Positions 34,861-44,361 of a stretch of DNA of 63,198 nucleotides are shown here, piece by piece; the stretch's first letter is position 1, and each line of letters begins with the position of its first letter. The stretch lies in assembly GCF_947502995.1 (NCBI RefSeq), contig NZ_CANNBW010000027.1, forward strand, positions 1-63,198, given 5' to 3'. Origin of the DNA: an uncultured Tenacibaculum sp. Its GTDB lineage: Bacteria; Bacteroidota; Bacteroidia; Flavobacteriales; Flavobacteriaceae. A model generated the notes under the pieces. That model was not told the DNA's origin and made no database searches. It saw only the letters and a list, made by a program, of their open reading frames with translations. Position numbers and translations under genes: made by a program.

Positions 34861-36858
34861 ATGACAATAAAAGATAAAATAGAATCGCTTAGAAAAGAAT
34901 TAAATGAGCATAATTATAATTATTATGTTTTAGATAATGCTACAATTTCTGATTATGAGTTTGACATTAAACTAAAAGAATTAGAAAAGTTAGAAGAAGA
35001 AAATCCAGAATTTTTTGATTCAAATTCTCCAACACAACGTGTTGGAGGAGAAATCACAAAGAATTTCGAGACTATTACCCATAAAAATAGAATGTATTCT
35101 TTAGATAACTCATATTCTAAAGAAGATTTATTAGATTGGGAAAAGCGTATTCAAAAGAATTTAGGAACTGAAAATATAGAGTATACATGCGAGTTAAAAT
35201 ATGATGGAGCGTCTATCAATTTAACTTATGAAAATGGTGTGTTTACTAGTGCTGTAACAAGAGGAGACGGTTTTCAAGGAGATGAAGTAACAACTAATAT
35301 TCGTACCATTAGATCTATTCCATTAACATTATCAAATGATTTTGTTTCTAATTTTGAAATGAGAGGTGAAATTATTTTACCCTTAGATGGTTTTAATAAG
35401 ATGAACGAAGAGCGTGTTGCTAATGGTGAAGATCCTTACAGAAACCCAAGAAATACGGCAAGTGGAAGTTTGAAACTTCAAGATAGTGGAGAAGTAGCGA
35501 AAAGACCTTTAGATTGCCTTTTATATCAGGTGGTTACTAATGAAAGAAAATATAAAACTCATTACGAGAGTTTAAATGCAGCTCGTAATTGTGGATTTAA
35601 AGTTCCAGATACTATTGCACTTGCAAAATCCATAGATGAAGTTTTAGCATTTGTAAATCACTGGGATGTAGAACGTCATAATTTACCTTATGAAACAGAT
35701 GGTGTGGTTATTAAAGTAAATTCTTTAATTCAACAAGAAGAATTAGGATATACATCTAAATCTCCAAGATGGGCGATAGCTTATAAATTTAAAGCAGAAC
35801 AGGTTACTACAGTTTTAAATGAAATTACATATCAAGTTGGTCGTACTGGAGCAATTACACCAGTAGCAAATTTAGAGCCTGTTCATTTAGCGGGAACAAT
35901 TGTTAAAAGAGCTTCTTTACATAATGCAGATCAGATTGAAAAGCTAGATGTTCGTATAGGTGATACAGTTTTTGTTGAAAAAGGAGGTGAGATTATTCCT
36001 AAAATAATGGGAGTAGATTTGTTAAAAAGAGCAGAAGATTCTTTACCAACAAGATATGCGGAACATTGTCCGGTTTGCCATACTCCATTAGTAAGAACAG
36101 ATGGAGATGCAAAGCATTATTGTCCAAATGAATTTGGTTGTACACCTCAAATTACAGGGAAAATCCAACATTATATCAGTAGAAAAGCGATGGATATAGA
36201 TGGTTTAGGGTCAGAAACTGTTGATTTGTTACATAAAGAAGGGTTAATTAAGAATTATGCAGATCTTTATGAGTTAACTGCTGAGCAAATTATTCCTTTA
36301 GAAAGAATGGCAGAAAAATCTGCTATGAATATGGTAGAAGGAATTAAAAAATCAAAAGAAATACCTTTTGAAAAAGTATTATTTGCCTTAGGAATCCGAT
36401 TTGTAGGAGAAACAGTAGCAAAAAAGTTAGCAAAACATTTTAAATCTATTGATAACTTGTCTTCTGCTACTTTTGAAGATTTAGTTGCTGTAGATGAAAT
36501 AGGAGATAGGATTGCAGAAAGTGTTATTAGTTTCTTATCCGATGAAAATAATATCGAAATTATCAATAGATTAAAAATCTATGGTGTGCAATTGGAAGTC
36601 TCTCAAGAAGCTTTAGCGAATCAAACTAATAAATTAGAGAGCAAAATCTTTGTGGTTTCTGGTGTTTTTCATCAAATGAGTAGAAATGAACTTAAAAAAG
36701 CAATTGAAGATAATGGAGGAAAGGTGAGTAGTTCAATTTCTAAAAAAACAAACTACATTGTTGCAGGGGATAATATGGGACCTAGTAAATTAGCGAAAGC
36801 AGAAGCTTTAAGTATTCCAATTATTTCTGAAGAAGATTTTATAACTATGATTAATTAA
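34861..36858 (+). CDS. ligA: NAD-dependent DNA ligase
   Basis: Seals nicks in DNA during replication and repair using NAD+. The adenylation Lys is in the CELKYDGASINL motif (about residue 117). An OB fold, a Cys4 zinc finger (CPVCHTPL... CPNEFGC), helix-hairpin-helix repeats (KNYADLYELTAEQIIPLERMAEKSA) and a C-terminal BRCT domain (about 590-665) follow. At 665 residues it is standard. The ATG begins directly after the upstream stop codon. Confidence 0.97.
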   Translation: MTIKDKIESLRKELNEHNYNYYVLDNATISDYEFDIKLKELEKLEEENPEFFDSNSPTQRVGGEITKNFETITHKNRMYSLDNSYSKEDLLDWEKRIQKNLGTENIEYTCELKYDGASINLTYENGVFTSAVTRGDGFQGDEVTTNIRTIRSIPLTLSNDFVSNFEMRGEIILPLDGFNKMNEERVANGEDPYRNPRNTASGSLKLQDSGEVAKRPLDCLLYQVVTNERKYKTHYESLNAARNCGFKVPDTIALAKSIDEVLAFVNHWDVERHNLPYETDGVVIKVNSLIQQEELGYTSKSPRWAIAYKFKAEQVTTVLNEITYQVGRTGAITPVANLEPVHLAGTIVKRASLHNADQIEKLDVRIGDTVFVEKGGEIIPKIMGVDLLKRAEDSLPTRYAEHCPVCHTPLVRTDGDAKHYCPNEFGCTPQITGKIQHYISRKAMDIDGLGSETVDLLHKEGLIKNYADLYELTAEQIIPLERMAEKSAMNMVEGIKKSKEIPFEKVLFALGIRFVGETVAKKLAKHFKSIDNLSSATFEDLVAVDEIGDRIAESVISFLSDENNIEIINRLKIYGVQLEVSQEALANQTNKLESKIFVVSGVFHQMSRNELKKAIEDNGGKVSSSISKKTNYIVAGDNMGPSKLAKAEALSIPIISEEDFITMIN

Positions 36859-36870
36859 GTCTTAATTCTA

Positions 36871-37521
36871 TTGAATAAAAAAGAAAGTTTAAAAAATACA
36901 ATCTTATTGAGCTATGCTTTGTCAAGTGTATTAGCAATATATATGCTAATTTATCATGATCAAAAATATAGTTTTAAAACGCTACCAGCTATTATGTTGG
37001 TAGTTGTTTCTTTTTTTACTCAAAAAAAAATAGATAAGCGAGTTTTAATTTTCTTCTTATGTCTAATTGCTGGAGATACTGTAATAGTCAATTTTGAAAA
37101 TTTCAAATTTGGTCTATACTTTCACAGCTTAAGTTTTTTTATATTATCATATTTAAGTTGGAGTTTTTTCAAAAAGAAAACAAGGAAAGAATTTATTAAA
37201 CACTTTATAACTTTTTTAATTTTATTTTTAATCATTTTTTTCTTCACGATTAACGATAAAGGAGATGCTTACAGTTCGATATTTACTTATGGAATCTCAA
37301 TTTGTTTAGCAACATCACTATTGTTTACCAATTATTTAAAAATGATGATACCAGCTAATTATATGTTGTTTTTAGCTATAGCAACTAGAATTGTATCAGA
37401 TTCAATTTTAACAATAGTTTTATTTAATGAATACAATATATACTATTCTGTAATTGCACATGTTATTTACTTTGTGTCAAACTATTTATTCTATAAAGGG
37501 TTTTCTTTAAAATACATTTAA
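36871..37521 (+). CDS. YhhN-like membrane protein (first of a tandem pair)
   Basis: A 216-residue membrane protein with about seven to eight hydrophobic helices, resembling the YhhN/TMEM86 lysoplasmalogenase family. It starts with TTG 36871, 13 bp after the ligA stop. The next gene is a paralogue 7 bp downstream. Family motifs are weak here: the acidic residues conserved in YhhN appear as LIAGDTVIV and the second as RIVSDSILT. It may be a divergent copy with altered activity. Function is inferred from its neighbour. Confidence 0.65.
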   Translation: MNKKESLKNTILLSYALSSVLAIYMLIYHDQKYSFKTLPAIMLVVVSFFTQKKIDKRVLIFFLCLIAGDTVIVNFENFKFGLYFHSLSFFILSYLSWSFFKKKTRKEFIKHFITFLILFLIIFFFTINDKGDAYSSIFTYGISICLATSLLFTNYLKMMIPANYMLFLAIATRIVSDSILTIVLFNEYNIYYSVIAHVIYFVSNYLFYKGFSLKYI

Positions 37522-37528
37522 TACTATC

Positions 37529-38188
37529 ATGCCAAATAAAAAGATAATTTTCTCTACACTGTTTTTAGTGGTTTCATGCATTGAAATTTATGCAGCAATA
37601 TATAATGACAAAATTTTAGAGTTAATTTTTAAACCTTTAATAACTACAGTTCTAGTTTTATTGTATTTAGTCAGTGTTTCAAAACCAAACTTTTGGTTTG
37701 TATCTGCACTTTTTTTCTCTTTTTGGGGAGATGTTTTATTATTATTTCCTAAAGATTATTTTGTTTTAGGACTATTATCTTTTTTAATTACACATATAAT
37801 TTATATTAAAATTATATCAGGTTTCTTTAGTAAAATAAAGTTAAGTACTAAGGTTCTTTCTTTTTTTGCATTTTTGATATATTTCTCTGCTATCATCTTT
37901 TTGATTAAAGATAATCTTGGAGAACTTTTTATACCAGTGATAATATATGGATTAGTAATTTCTATGTTCGGTACAACGGCGCTATTAAATTATATTAGTA
38001 ATAAAGCATCAGAAAACTTATGGTTGTTAATTGGGGCTTTAATTTTTATACTATCAGATAGTGTTTTGGCTTTAAATAAATTTTACAGTGCACAACCAAT
38101 ATTCTCAAATGCAATTATGATAACTTATATTGTAGCTCAGTTTTATATTTGCAAGGGAATGATTGCAAAAAACAATCTAAAGATTTAA
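37529..38188 (+). CDS. YhhN-family lysoplasmalogenase-like membrane protein
   Basis: A 219-residue eight-helix membrane protein of the YhhN/TMEM86 family, whose eukaryotic members cleave the vinyl ether bond of lysoplasmalogen. The conserved acidic pair is visible as SFWGDVLLLFPKDYFVLGLLSFLITHIIY and ILSDSVLALNKF. Bacterial members have no proven substrate. It is tandem with another YhhN-like gene, and its last 12 bp overlap the end of the convergent DoxX-like gene. Confidence 0.82.
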   Translation: MPNKKIIFSTLFLVVSCIEIYAAIYNDKILELIFKPLITTVLVLLYLVSVSKPNFWFVSALFFSFWGDVLLLFPKDYFVLGLLSFLITHIIYIKIISGFFSKIKLSTKVLSFFAFLIYFSAIIFLIKDNLGELFIPVIIYGLVISMFGTTALLNYISNKASENLWLLIGALIFILSDSVLALNKFYSAQPIFSNAIMITYIVAQFYICKGMIAKNNLKI

Positions 38189-38560
38189 AAAAGGAATTTC
38201 TTTTTTATGAAGTAATAATAATATTCCTCCACTTATAAAGGTAATAATAGCCATTATAAATAATGATCCGCCATCATTATTATGAACAATACCTATTTTA
38301 GTGATGTGAGAAAAAATAGCTCCAGACATTACACCAACAGTTATTAATGCACCTAGCCAAGTTCTTTTTGGAATAAAAAGTAAAATTGTAGCAATTAATT
38401 CGATAATTCCGGTTCCAATTCGCATTAAAGCTTCATTTTCACCAGCTACTTTAGTAAATAAATCAACACTAGCTTCGTTAGCAGTAAACTTGAAAAATAA
38501 AGTTTGAAGCATAATTATTCCTGCTACGATCTTAAGTATCAATGGTAAATGTTTTTTCAT
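38177..38560 (-). CDS. DoxX-like family membrane protein
   Basis: A 127-residue protein with four hydrophobic helices, matching the DoxX-like family (IVAGIIMLQTLFFKF at the start, GTGIIELIATILLF in the second helix). Its function is unknown; relatives are linked to quinone or respiratory-chain proteins. It is convergent with and overlaps the YhhN gene by 12 bp. No terminator was found between them. Confidence 0.85.
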   Translation of the reverse strand: MKKHLPLILKIVAGIIMLQTLFFKFTANEASVDLFTKVAGENEALMRIGTGIIELIATILLFIPKRTWLGALITVGVMSGAIFSHITKIGIVHNNDGGSLFIMAIITFISGGILLLLHKKEIPFLNL

Positions 38561-38779
38561 GGTAAATGAAATTTGTTTTTCAACTTAGACGTTTAAAGTT
38601 TCATATCTTTTCAAGAAAATAGATTTTTTTCTCAACTTAATTTTATTATCAGTATAATTCAGCTTAGTTTATTAGTGATAAATAAAATTAAACATGAAAT
38701 AAAAATTTGTGTATTCTTATCAAAAGCCCTTTTTAAATCAAATAAAGCATTAATTTTACCTAAAATTTGATCACTTAAC

Positions 38780-39655
38780 ATGCAACAATTTATAGGTACA
38801 GGAGTAGCATTAGTAACTCCTTTTAATGAAGATAAAAGTGTTGATTTTGATGGTTTAGAAAGATTAGTAAATTATCAAATAGACAATGGTGTAAACTATT
38901 TAGTTGTTTTAGGAACTACAGGAGAACCAGCTACTTTAACACAGGAAGAAAAAGAAGCAGTAAAATCTAAAATTATTGAAGTAAATAAAGGAAGATTACC
39001 TTTGGTTATCGGTATTGGAGGAAATAATACAGCTGCAGTAGTAGAGGAAATTAAAAACACTGATTTAACTCATTTTGATGGGATTTTATCAGTTTCTCCT
39101 TATTATAATAAACCAACACAAGAAGGTATATATTTACATTTTAAAGCAGTTGCAGAAGCTACAGAAAAACCTATCATATTATATAACGTTCCTGGTAGAA
39201 CGTCTTCTAATATGTCACCAGAAGTTGTAGTACGTTTAGCAAATGATTTCGAAAACGTTGTAGCCGTTAAAGAAGCAAAAGGAGATATGGTTCAAGCGAT
39301 GCGAATTATACAACATGCTCCTGAAGATTTTTTAGTCATCTCTGGAGATGATATGATTGCTTTACCTATGACTTTGGCCGGAGGATCTGGTGTTATTAGT
39401 GTAATAGGTGAAGGATTACCAAAAGAGTTTTCTTCTATGATTCAATTAGGTTTAGAAGGAAAAACTAAAGAGGCATATGAATTACATTATAAAGTTATGG
39501 ATAGTATTGATTTAATATTTGCTGAAGGAAATCCTGCAGGAATTAAATCTCTATTACAGAAAAAAGGAATTTGTTTAGATGAAGTTCGCTTACCTTTAGT
39601 TAAAGCTTCGGAAGAGTTACAAACTCAAATTTCAGATTTTATAGATAGTTTATAA
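38780..39655 (+). CDS. dapA: 4-hydroxy-tetrahydrodipicolinate synthase
   Basis: First committed step of lysine/diaminopimelate synthesis, condensing pyruvate with aspartate semialdehyde. The TIM-barrel signature GTGVALVTPFNEDKSVD, the GTTGEPATL loop, the Tyr region YYNKPTQEG, and the Schiff-base Lys in VVAVKEAKGDM are all present. The length of 291 residues is normal. It is monocistronic with its own terminator, apart from dapF elsewhere in the window. Confidence 0.96.
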   Translation: MQQFIGTGVALVTPFNEDKSVDFDGLERLVNYQIDNGVNYLVVLGTTGEPATLTQEEKEAVKSKIIEVNKGRLPLVIGIGGNNTAAVVEEIKNTDLTHFDGILSVSPYYNKPTQEGIYLHFKAVAEATEKPIILYNVPGRTSSNMSPEVVVRLANDFENVVAVKEAKGDMVQAMRIIQHAPEDFLVISGDDMIALPMTLAGGSGVISVIGEGLPKEFSSMIQLGLEGKTKEAYELHYKVMDSIDLIFAEGNPAGIKSLLQKKGICLDEVRLPLVKASEELQTQISDFIDSL

Positions 39656-39676
39656 AATTCTAATAAATAAAGTTTA

Positions 39677-39711
39677 AAAACCATACGCTTATACCTTAAG
39701 AGTATGGTTTT
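39677..39711 (+). terminator. dapA terminator
   Basis: AAAACCATAC (39677-39686) pairs with GTATGGTTTT (39702-39711) with a 15-nt loop. Confidence 0.7.
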
Positions 39712-39775
39712 GTGGTTTCTTTAAGATTCTACATATTAATATTTGCTAAGTTTAAAATGATTAAACTATACAAAT

Positions 39776-40801
39776 ATGAAACTTATTAAAGCATTACTAT
39801 GTTTTGTGTTAAGCTTATTTTTAAGCAGTTGCGGTACGGGGAAATTACCACAAGCAGAAACATTAGGAGAGGAAAATTCTTCATATTCATACGTTCCCAT
39901 AGATCCTTTTCCAGTATCAACAGTAATGGGCAATAGTTGTGAACCTTGTCAACCTGGTCAAAATATTCCTTATAAACCATTATTAAATTCATTTCCAGAT
40001 CAAACAGTTCGATTATCAATAGCAAAATTGAATGTAGATGGTTCTATTACTTATGGAAGTGTAGTAAAAGCTACAGCTAAAAATGAAACTTATGAAGTTA
40101 CATTAGATTATGTAAATGTTGATGTAACTCAAATTCCATTTTTCTATAGAGAAAAGGAATACTATGAAACAAATTCAAAAGGTAAAAAAGAAAAAAAGAT
40201 AGATTATGAGTTAAAACCAAGCGTAAGGTATGATTATTTAAAAGGTAATTCTGTAGCAAATAATACAGTTCATAATTATGAAACAAAAAAGCAACAACTT
40301 GTAGCTTCTTTACCTGACGATAAAAAAGATTGGCAAGAAAAAGTAGTTCCTGTATACATAGGAGTAGGATTGAGGGTTGTAGCTAGAGTTACTGTTTTAG
40401 ATGCAGATGTTAATTTATCGGGATTAGGAGTAATTGGAAGTGAAGCAAAAGCAGGAAAATTAAAAGGGAGTTTAAGTGTACAAACATTAGGTATTACAGG
40501 GAAAAGTGTTTCTTCGGCATTGCCATTACCTAGTGAAATTAATGAAACAACAATTCAAAATGCAATTCTTTCAATAGGAACTATAAAAGCTCAATTATAT
40601 ACATCTGATCCAAAAGATGACGAAAGCGGAGAGAATAAAGGTGATATTGTAATTTCACCAAGAGTTGTAGGTATTTATAAACCTTTTAAAGGTGGGGCAG
40701 AAGTTATTAATCCTATAATATCTGAATTAGCAAGAGAGCCTGTTCGTTGGTACAGGCCATGTAAAAGTAAAGCAAAGTACCCAACTTCTTGTAATAAATA
40801 A
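39776..40801 (+). CDS. uncharacterised lipoprotein
   Basis: A 341-residue exported protein with a lipoprotein signal (FVLSLFLSSC, Cys19), so it is likely membrane-anchored in the periplasm or at the surface. Cysteine pairs appear near the start (CEPCQPGQ) and end (RPCKSK...TSCNK). Between them is a charged Lys/Glu-rich stretch (about residues 120-135). I do not recognise a family. It lies between dapA and bamD on the same strand but is flanked by gaps of over 100 bp on both sides, so it is probably expressed by itself. Confidence 0.72.
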   Translation: MKLIKALLCFVLSLFLSSCGTGKLPQAETLGEENSSYSYVPIDPFPVSTVMGNSCEPCQPGQNIPYKPLLNSFPDQTVRLSIAKLNVDGSITYGSVVKATAKNETYEVTLDYVNVDVTQIPFFYREKEYYETNSKGKKEKKIDYELKPSVRYDYLKGNSVANNTVHNYETKKQQLVASLPDDKKDWQEKVVPVYIGVGLRVVARVTVLDADVNLSGLGVIGSEAKAGKLKGSLSVQTLGITGKSVSSALPLPSEINETTIQNAILSIGTIKAQLYTSDPKDDESGENKGDIVISPRVVGIYKPFKGGAEVINPIISELAREPVRWYRPCKSKAKYPTSCNK

Positions 40802-40934
40802 AATAGTTTTTAACTCGTTCAAAATAGTATCAATTTAAATTTAACATACGTTTAGTAGCTTTTTCAATTACTTTGTCCGTTATTGCTTTAGATTTTCAAT
40901 AGAAATTCAATTTTAATAATACATAATTAATTAG

Positions 40935-40942
40935 TAATTTTG
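40935..40942 (+). promoter_or_regulatory. -7 box of bamD
   Basis: TAATTTTG, 4 bp before the ATG at 40947 and 10 bp before the second in-frame ATG at 40953, which argues for a leaderless or very short-leader message. Confidence 0.5.
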
Positions 40943-40946
40943 CAAA

Positions 40947-41780
40947 ATGCAAAAAATGAAGAGAATAGTTTACGTAGTTACTACATTTTTAATGTTAACT
41001 TCATGTGGAGAGTATAATAGAGCTCTTAACAGAGGTACTACAGAGGAGCAGTATAAGATGGCAATTAAAATGTATGAAGCCGAAAAATATAGCAAGGCTT
41101 TACGTTTGTTTGAAAAAATAATACCTTCATACAGAGGAAAACCTCAAATGGAGCGTATTCAATATATGGTCGCTAATTCTAATTTTAATGAAAAAACTTA
41201 CGGAATAGCAGGGTATCATTTTAGCCGTTTTTCAGATAACTATCCAAAGAGTTCAAAGAGAGAAGAAGCTGATTTTCTTTCAGCATTAAGTTACTACAAA
41301 GCAGCACCAACATACACGAAAGATCCAACTAACATTAATAAAGCGATTGATGCTTTTCAGTCTTTTATTGACAAATATCCAGATTCTCCTAGATTAACTG
41401 AAGCAAATAAGTACTATCAGGAGTTAAGATATATGTTAGAGAGTAAGGCTTTTGAAATAGCTAAAAATTATTATAATACAGCAGAAACAGATCCTAGAAA
41501 TTATAGAGCTGCAATTGTCGCTTTTGATAATTTATTATCTGATTTCTTAGGAACTTCTTACAAAGAAGAAGCATTATTTTATAGATTAAAAGCAGCTCAC
41601 GATTTAGCTGTGAAAAGTAGGTTAAGAAAAAAATCTGAACGTACAAAAGCAGCAATTAAAGCTTATGAAAAGTTAAAACGTAATTTCCCAAAGACTAAAT
41701 TCGAGAAAGAGTCTGAAGAAATGTATGCTACGTTAAAAGAGATAGAACAAGATTTACAAAAACAATTAGTTAAAAGTTAA
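40947..41780 (+). CDS. bamD: outer-membrane assembly factor BamD
   Basis: Lipoprotein of the beta-barrel assembly (BAM) complex. The lipobox is FLMLTSC, followed by TPR repeats (about residues 35-260) containing AEKYSKALRLFEKIIPSY and the FIDKYPDSPRLTEAN block typical of BamD. The length of 277 residues fits. The start is ATG 40947, or ATG 40953, which leaves a better-formed signal peptide (MKRIVYVVTTFLMLTSC). It heads a tight operon with omega and coaBC. Confidence 0.93.
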   Translation: MQKMKRIVYVVTTFLMLTSCGEYNRALNRGTTEEQYKMAIKMYEAEKYSKALRLFEKIIPSYRGKPQMERIQYMVANSNFNEKTYGIAGYHFSRFSDNYPKSSKREEADFLSALSYYKAAPTYTKDPTNINKAIDAFQSFIDKYPDSPRLTEANKYYQELRYMLESKAFEIAKNYYNTAETDPRNYRAAIVAFDNLLSDFLGTSYKEEALFYRLKAAHDLAVKSRLRKKSERTKAAIKAYEKLKRNFPKTKFEKESEEMYATLKEIEQDLQKQLVKS

Positions 41781-41782
41781 AT

Positions 41783-42109
41783 ATGAATTACAAAGAAACT
41801 AAAGCCCCAGTTAGTACAGTGACTTATGATAGAGAAGCTATTGAAGCATCTACTGATAACATTTATGAGGCTATTTCTATCATAGCTAAAAGAGCAACTC
41901 AAATTAATTCTGATTTAAAGAAAGAGTTAGTTGATAAGTTAGATGAGTTTGCAACTTATAACGATAGCTTAGAAGAAGTTTTCGAAAATAAAGAGCAAAT
42001 CGAAGTTTCTAAATTTTACGAAAGATTACCAAAACCAACTGCTATTGCTGTTGAGGAATGGTTAAGCGACAAAATTTATCACCGTTCTACTACTGATAAA
42101 AAGAAATAA
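41783..42109 (+). CDS. rpoZ: RNA polymerase omega subunit, Bacteroidota type
   Basis: A 108-residue protein matching the omega-like subunit family of Bacteroidota, which assists folding of the beta-prime subunit. The region IYEAISIIAKRATQIN (about residues 28-43) aligns with the omega core motif for RNA polymerase binding. The gap to bamD is 2 bp and to coaBC 3 bp, the same gene order found in other flavobacteria. The gene symbol is by family. Confidence 0.85.
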   Translation: MNYKETKAPVSTVTYDREAIEASTDNIYEAISIIAKRATQINSDLKKELVDKLDEFATYNDSLEEVFENKEQIEVSKFYERLPKPTAIAVEEWLSDKIYHRSTTDKKK

Positions 42110-42112
42110 TTA

Positions 42113-43324
42113 ATGTCTATACTTCAAGGTAAGAAGGTATTACTTGGTATTACCGCTGGTATAGCAGCATATAAAACGGCTAGTTTAGTCCGTTTGTTTA
42201 TAAAATCAGGCGCAGAAGTCAAAGTAGTAATGACTCCTGCGTCTAAAGATTTTATAACACCTTTAACTTTATCTACCCTATCTAAAAATCCAGTTCATTC
42301 TACGTTTTATGACAAAGAAGATGAGAATGAATTATGGAATAATCATGTCGATTTAGGATTATGGGCAGACATTATGGTCATAGCACCTGCTACAGCCAAT
42401 ACATTATCTAAAATGGCAAATGGAAGTTGTGATAATTTATTGTTAGGAACATATTTGTCAGCAAAATGCCCAGTGTATTTTGCTCCTGCAATGGATTTAG
42501 ATATGTATAAACATCCTTCAACAAAATCTAGCTTAGATAATTTACAGAGTTTTGGAAATATAATGATTCCAGCAACTTCAGGTGAATTAGCTAGTGGTTT
42601 AGTTGGTGAAGGAAGAATGGCAGAGCCAGAAGATATAGTTAGTTTTATTGAGAATGATATATTAGCGAAGTTACCTTTAAAAGGAAAAAAACTATTATTA
42701 ACTGCAGGACCAACTTATGAAGCGATAGATCCAGTTCGTTTTATAGGAAATCATTCTTCTGGTAAAATGGGATTCGCTATTGCTAATGCTGCAGCGAATT
42801 TAGGAGCAGAAGTATTTCTAGTTTCTGGACCATCTCATCAAACAATAAAACATTCTCTAGTACATAGAATAGATGTAACATCAGCTCAAGATATGTATGA
42901 AGCTTGTCATACACATTTTAATGACGTTGATATAGCTATTCTTTCTGCAGCAGTTGCAGATTATCGACCAAAAAATGTAGCTTCTCAAAAAATAAAAAAG
43001 AAAGATGCTTCGTTAGTAATTGAGTTAGAACCTACAAAAGATATATTAAAATCTTTAGGTGAAATAAAGAAAGGTCAACTATTAGTTGGTTTCGCTTTAG
43101 AAACTAATGATGAAGTGTCAAATGCACAGAAGAAGATACAAAAGAAGAATTTAGATTTAATCATTTTAAATTCTTTAAGGGATAAAGGAGCTGGATTTGC
43201 AGGAGATACAAATAAAATCACTATTATTGATACAGATTTTAACGAGAAAACATTTCCTCTAAAATCTAAAAAAGAAGTAGCCAAAGATATCATAAATGAA
43301 ATCATTGAAAAGCTAAGTAATTAA
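42113..43324 (+). CDS. coaBC: bifunctional phosphopantothenoylcysteine decarboxylase/synthetase
   Basis: Two steps of coenzyme A synthesis. The N-terminal CoaC part (about residues 1-185) is a flavin-dependent decarboxylase with GITAGIAAYKT and the PAMDLDMYKHP loop. The C-terminal CoaB part joins cysteine to phosphopantothenate (LLTAGPTYEAIDPVRFIGNHSSGKMG, KKKNLDLIILNS). At 403 residues it is the usual fusion. It lies 3 bp after the omega gene. Confidence 0.96.
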   Translation: MSILQGKKVLLGITAGIAAYKTASLVRLFIKSGAEVKVVMTPASKDFITPLTLSTLSKNPVHSTFYDKEDENELWNNHVDLGLWADIMVIAPATANTLSKMANGSCDNLLLGTYLSAKCPVYFAPAMDLDMYKHPSTKSSLDNLQSFGNIMIPATSGELASGLVGEGRMAEPEDIVSFIENDILAKLPLKGKKLLLTAGPTYEAIDPVRFIGNHSSGKMGFAIANAAANLGAEVFLVSGPSHQTIKHSLVHRIDVTSAQDMYEACHTHFNDVDIAILSAAVADYRPKNVASQKIKKKDASLVIELEPTKDILKSLGEIKKGQLLVGFALETNDEVSNAQKKIQKKNLDLIILNSLRDKGAGFAGDTNKITIIDTDFNEKTFPLKSKKEVAKDIINEIIEKLSN

Positions 43325-43372
43325 AGTTTTTTGTTATTTCAAACGATATTAATTTAATATTTACCTAGTATT

Positions 43373-44278
43373 ATGATTGCAAAAAAAAGACTTGTTTTTT
43401 TATTCGTAGCATTATTGTCATCTATAACAATAATAGCTCAAGAAGAACTAAATGCTGTAGTTGTTGTTAATGCAGATAGAGTTCAAAGTACAAACAAACA
43501 AATATTTAGTACCTTAGAGCAATCATTAACGGAATTTATTAATCAAACAAAATGGACGAATAAGAAGTTCTCTTCTCAAGAAAGAATCAATTGTGCATTT
43601 ACGATTATTATTAATGAGCAAAATTCAAATAATTTTACCGCTACATTACAAGTTCAATCTTCAAGACCAGTTTATAATTCTTCTTATGAAACTCCTTTAT
43701 TAAATATTAATGATACGAATTTAAACTTTCAATATAACGAGTTTGAGCAATTGTTATTCAATCCGAATTCTTTTGATTCTAATTTAGTTTCTACAATCGT
43801 ATTTTATGTTTATGTTATATTGGGTGTAGATGCTGATACGTTTGCTTTAAGAGGAGGAGAAAATTATTTTAAACAAGCTGAAAACGTAATGCTTCAGGCT
43901 CAACAAGGTGGTGAATCTGGATGGGAAAATAAAATAGGAGAACAAAACCGTTTTGCTTTAATAGATAGTTTGTTGTCATCTAAATTCGGAACTTTACGTT
44001 CTATTTATTATGAATATCACAGAAAAGGTTTCGATTTATTTGCAGATAAAGAGAGAGAAGCAAAACAAAATATTGCAAATAGTATTCTTCAATTAGATAA
44101 ATTATTCAATATTACTGTTGGTAATTACATGATCAGAGTTTTTCTTGATGCTAAATCGAATGAGATAAGAGAAACTTTTTCTCAAGGAAAAACTATTGGG
44201 ATGGAGAATAAAATAAAGGAAACTTTACAACGAATATCACCAACTTTAAGCAGTCAGTGGAAAGAAATTAAATCTTAG
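43373..44278 (+). CDS. DUF4835/PorD-like exported protein
   Basis: A 301-residue exported protein with a signal peptide cleaved near ITIIAQ. It fits the DUF4835 family, proposed in Porphyromonas to be the T9SS-associated protein PorD. The family opening ELNAVVVVNADRVQSTNKQIFSTLEQSL and the central NLVSTIVFYVYVILGVDADTF are visible. In Bacteroidota it commonly sits between coaBC and recN, as here. This supports a working T9SS in the organism, consistent with the decayed cargo tail near 6.1 kb. Confidence 0.85.
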   Translation: MIAKKRLVFLFVALLSSITIIAQEELNAVVVVNADRVQSTNKQIFSTLEQSLTEFINQTKWTNKKFSSQERINCAFTIIINEQNSNNFTATLQVQSSRPVYNSSYETPLLNINDTNLNFQYNEFEQLLFNPNSFDSNLVSTIVFYVYVILGVDADTFALRGGENYFKQAENVMLQAQQGGESGWENKIGEQNRFALIDSLLSSKFGTLRSIYYEYHRKGFDLFADKEREAKQNIANSILQLDKLFNITVGNYMIRVFLDAKSNEIRETFSQGKTIGMENKIKETLQRISPTLSSQWKEIKS

Positions 44279-44361
44279 ATTTCTTTTAAGATTATACTAA
44301 GAAATTTCCCACTTCTCTTTTACTTAAATTCCGTATTTTTATAGGCTCTAAATGTTGGAAT

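Noticed and set aside
36871..38188. One YhhN gene split by a frameshift
   Set aside because: Each frame is full length (216 and 219 residues) with its own set of helices, so they are two genes.
38177..38188. Overlap of the YhhN and DoxX-like genes as an annotation error
   Set aside because: Both frames end naturally with family-like C-termini; a 12-bp tail overlap is acceptable.
39786..40025. Minus-strand frame within the 39.8-kb lipoprotein gene
   Set aside because: Wholly overlapped by a gene with a convincing lipoprotein signal; no independent support.
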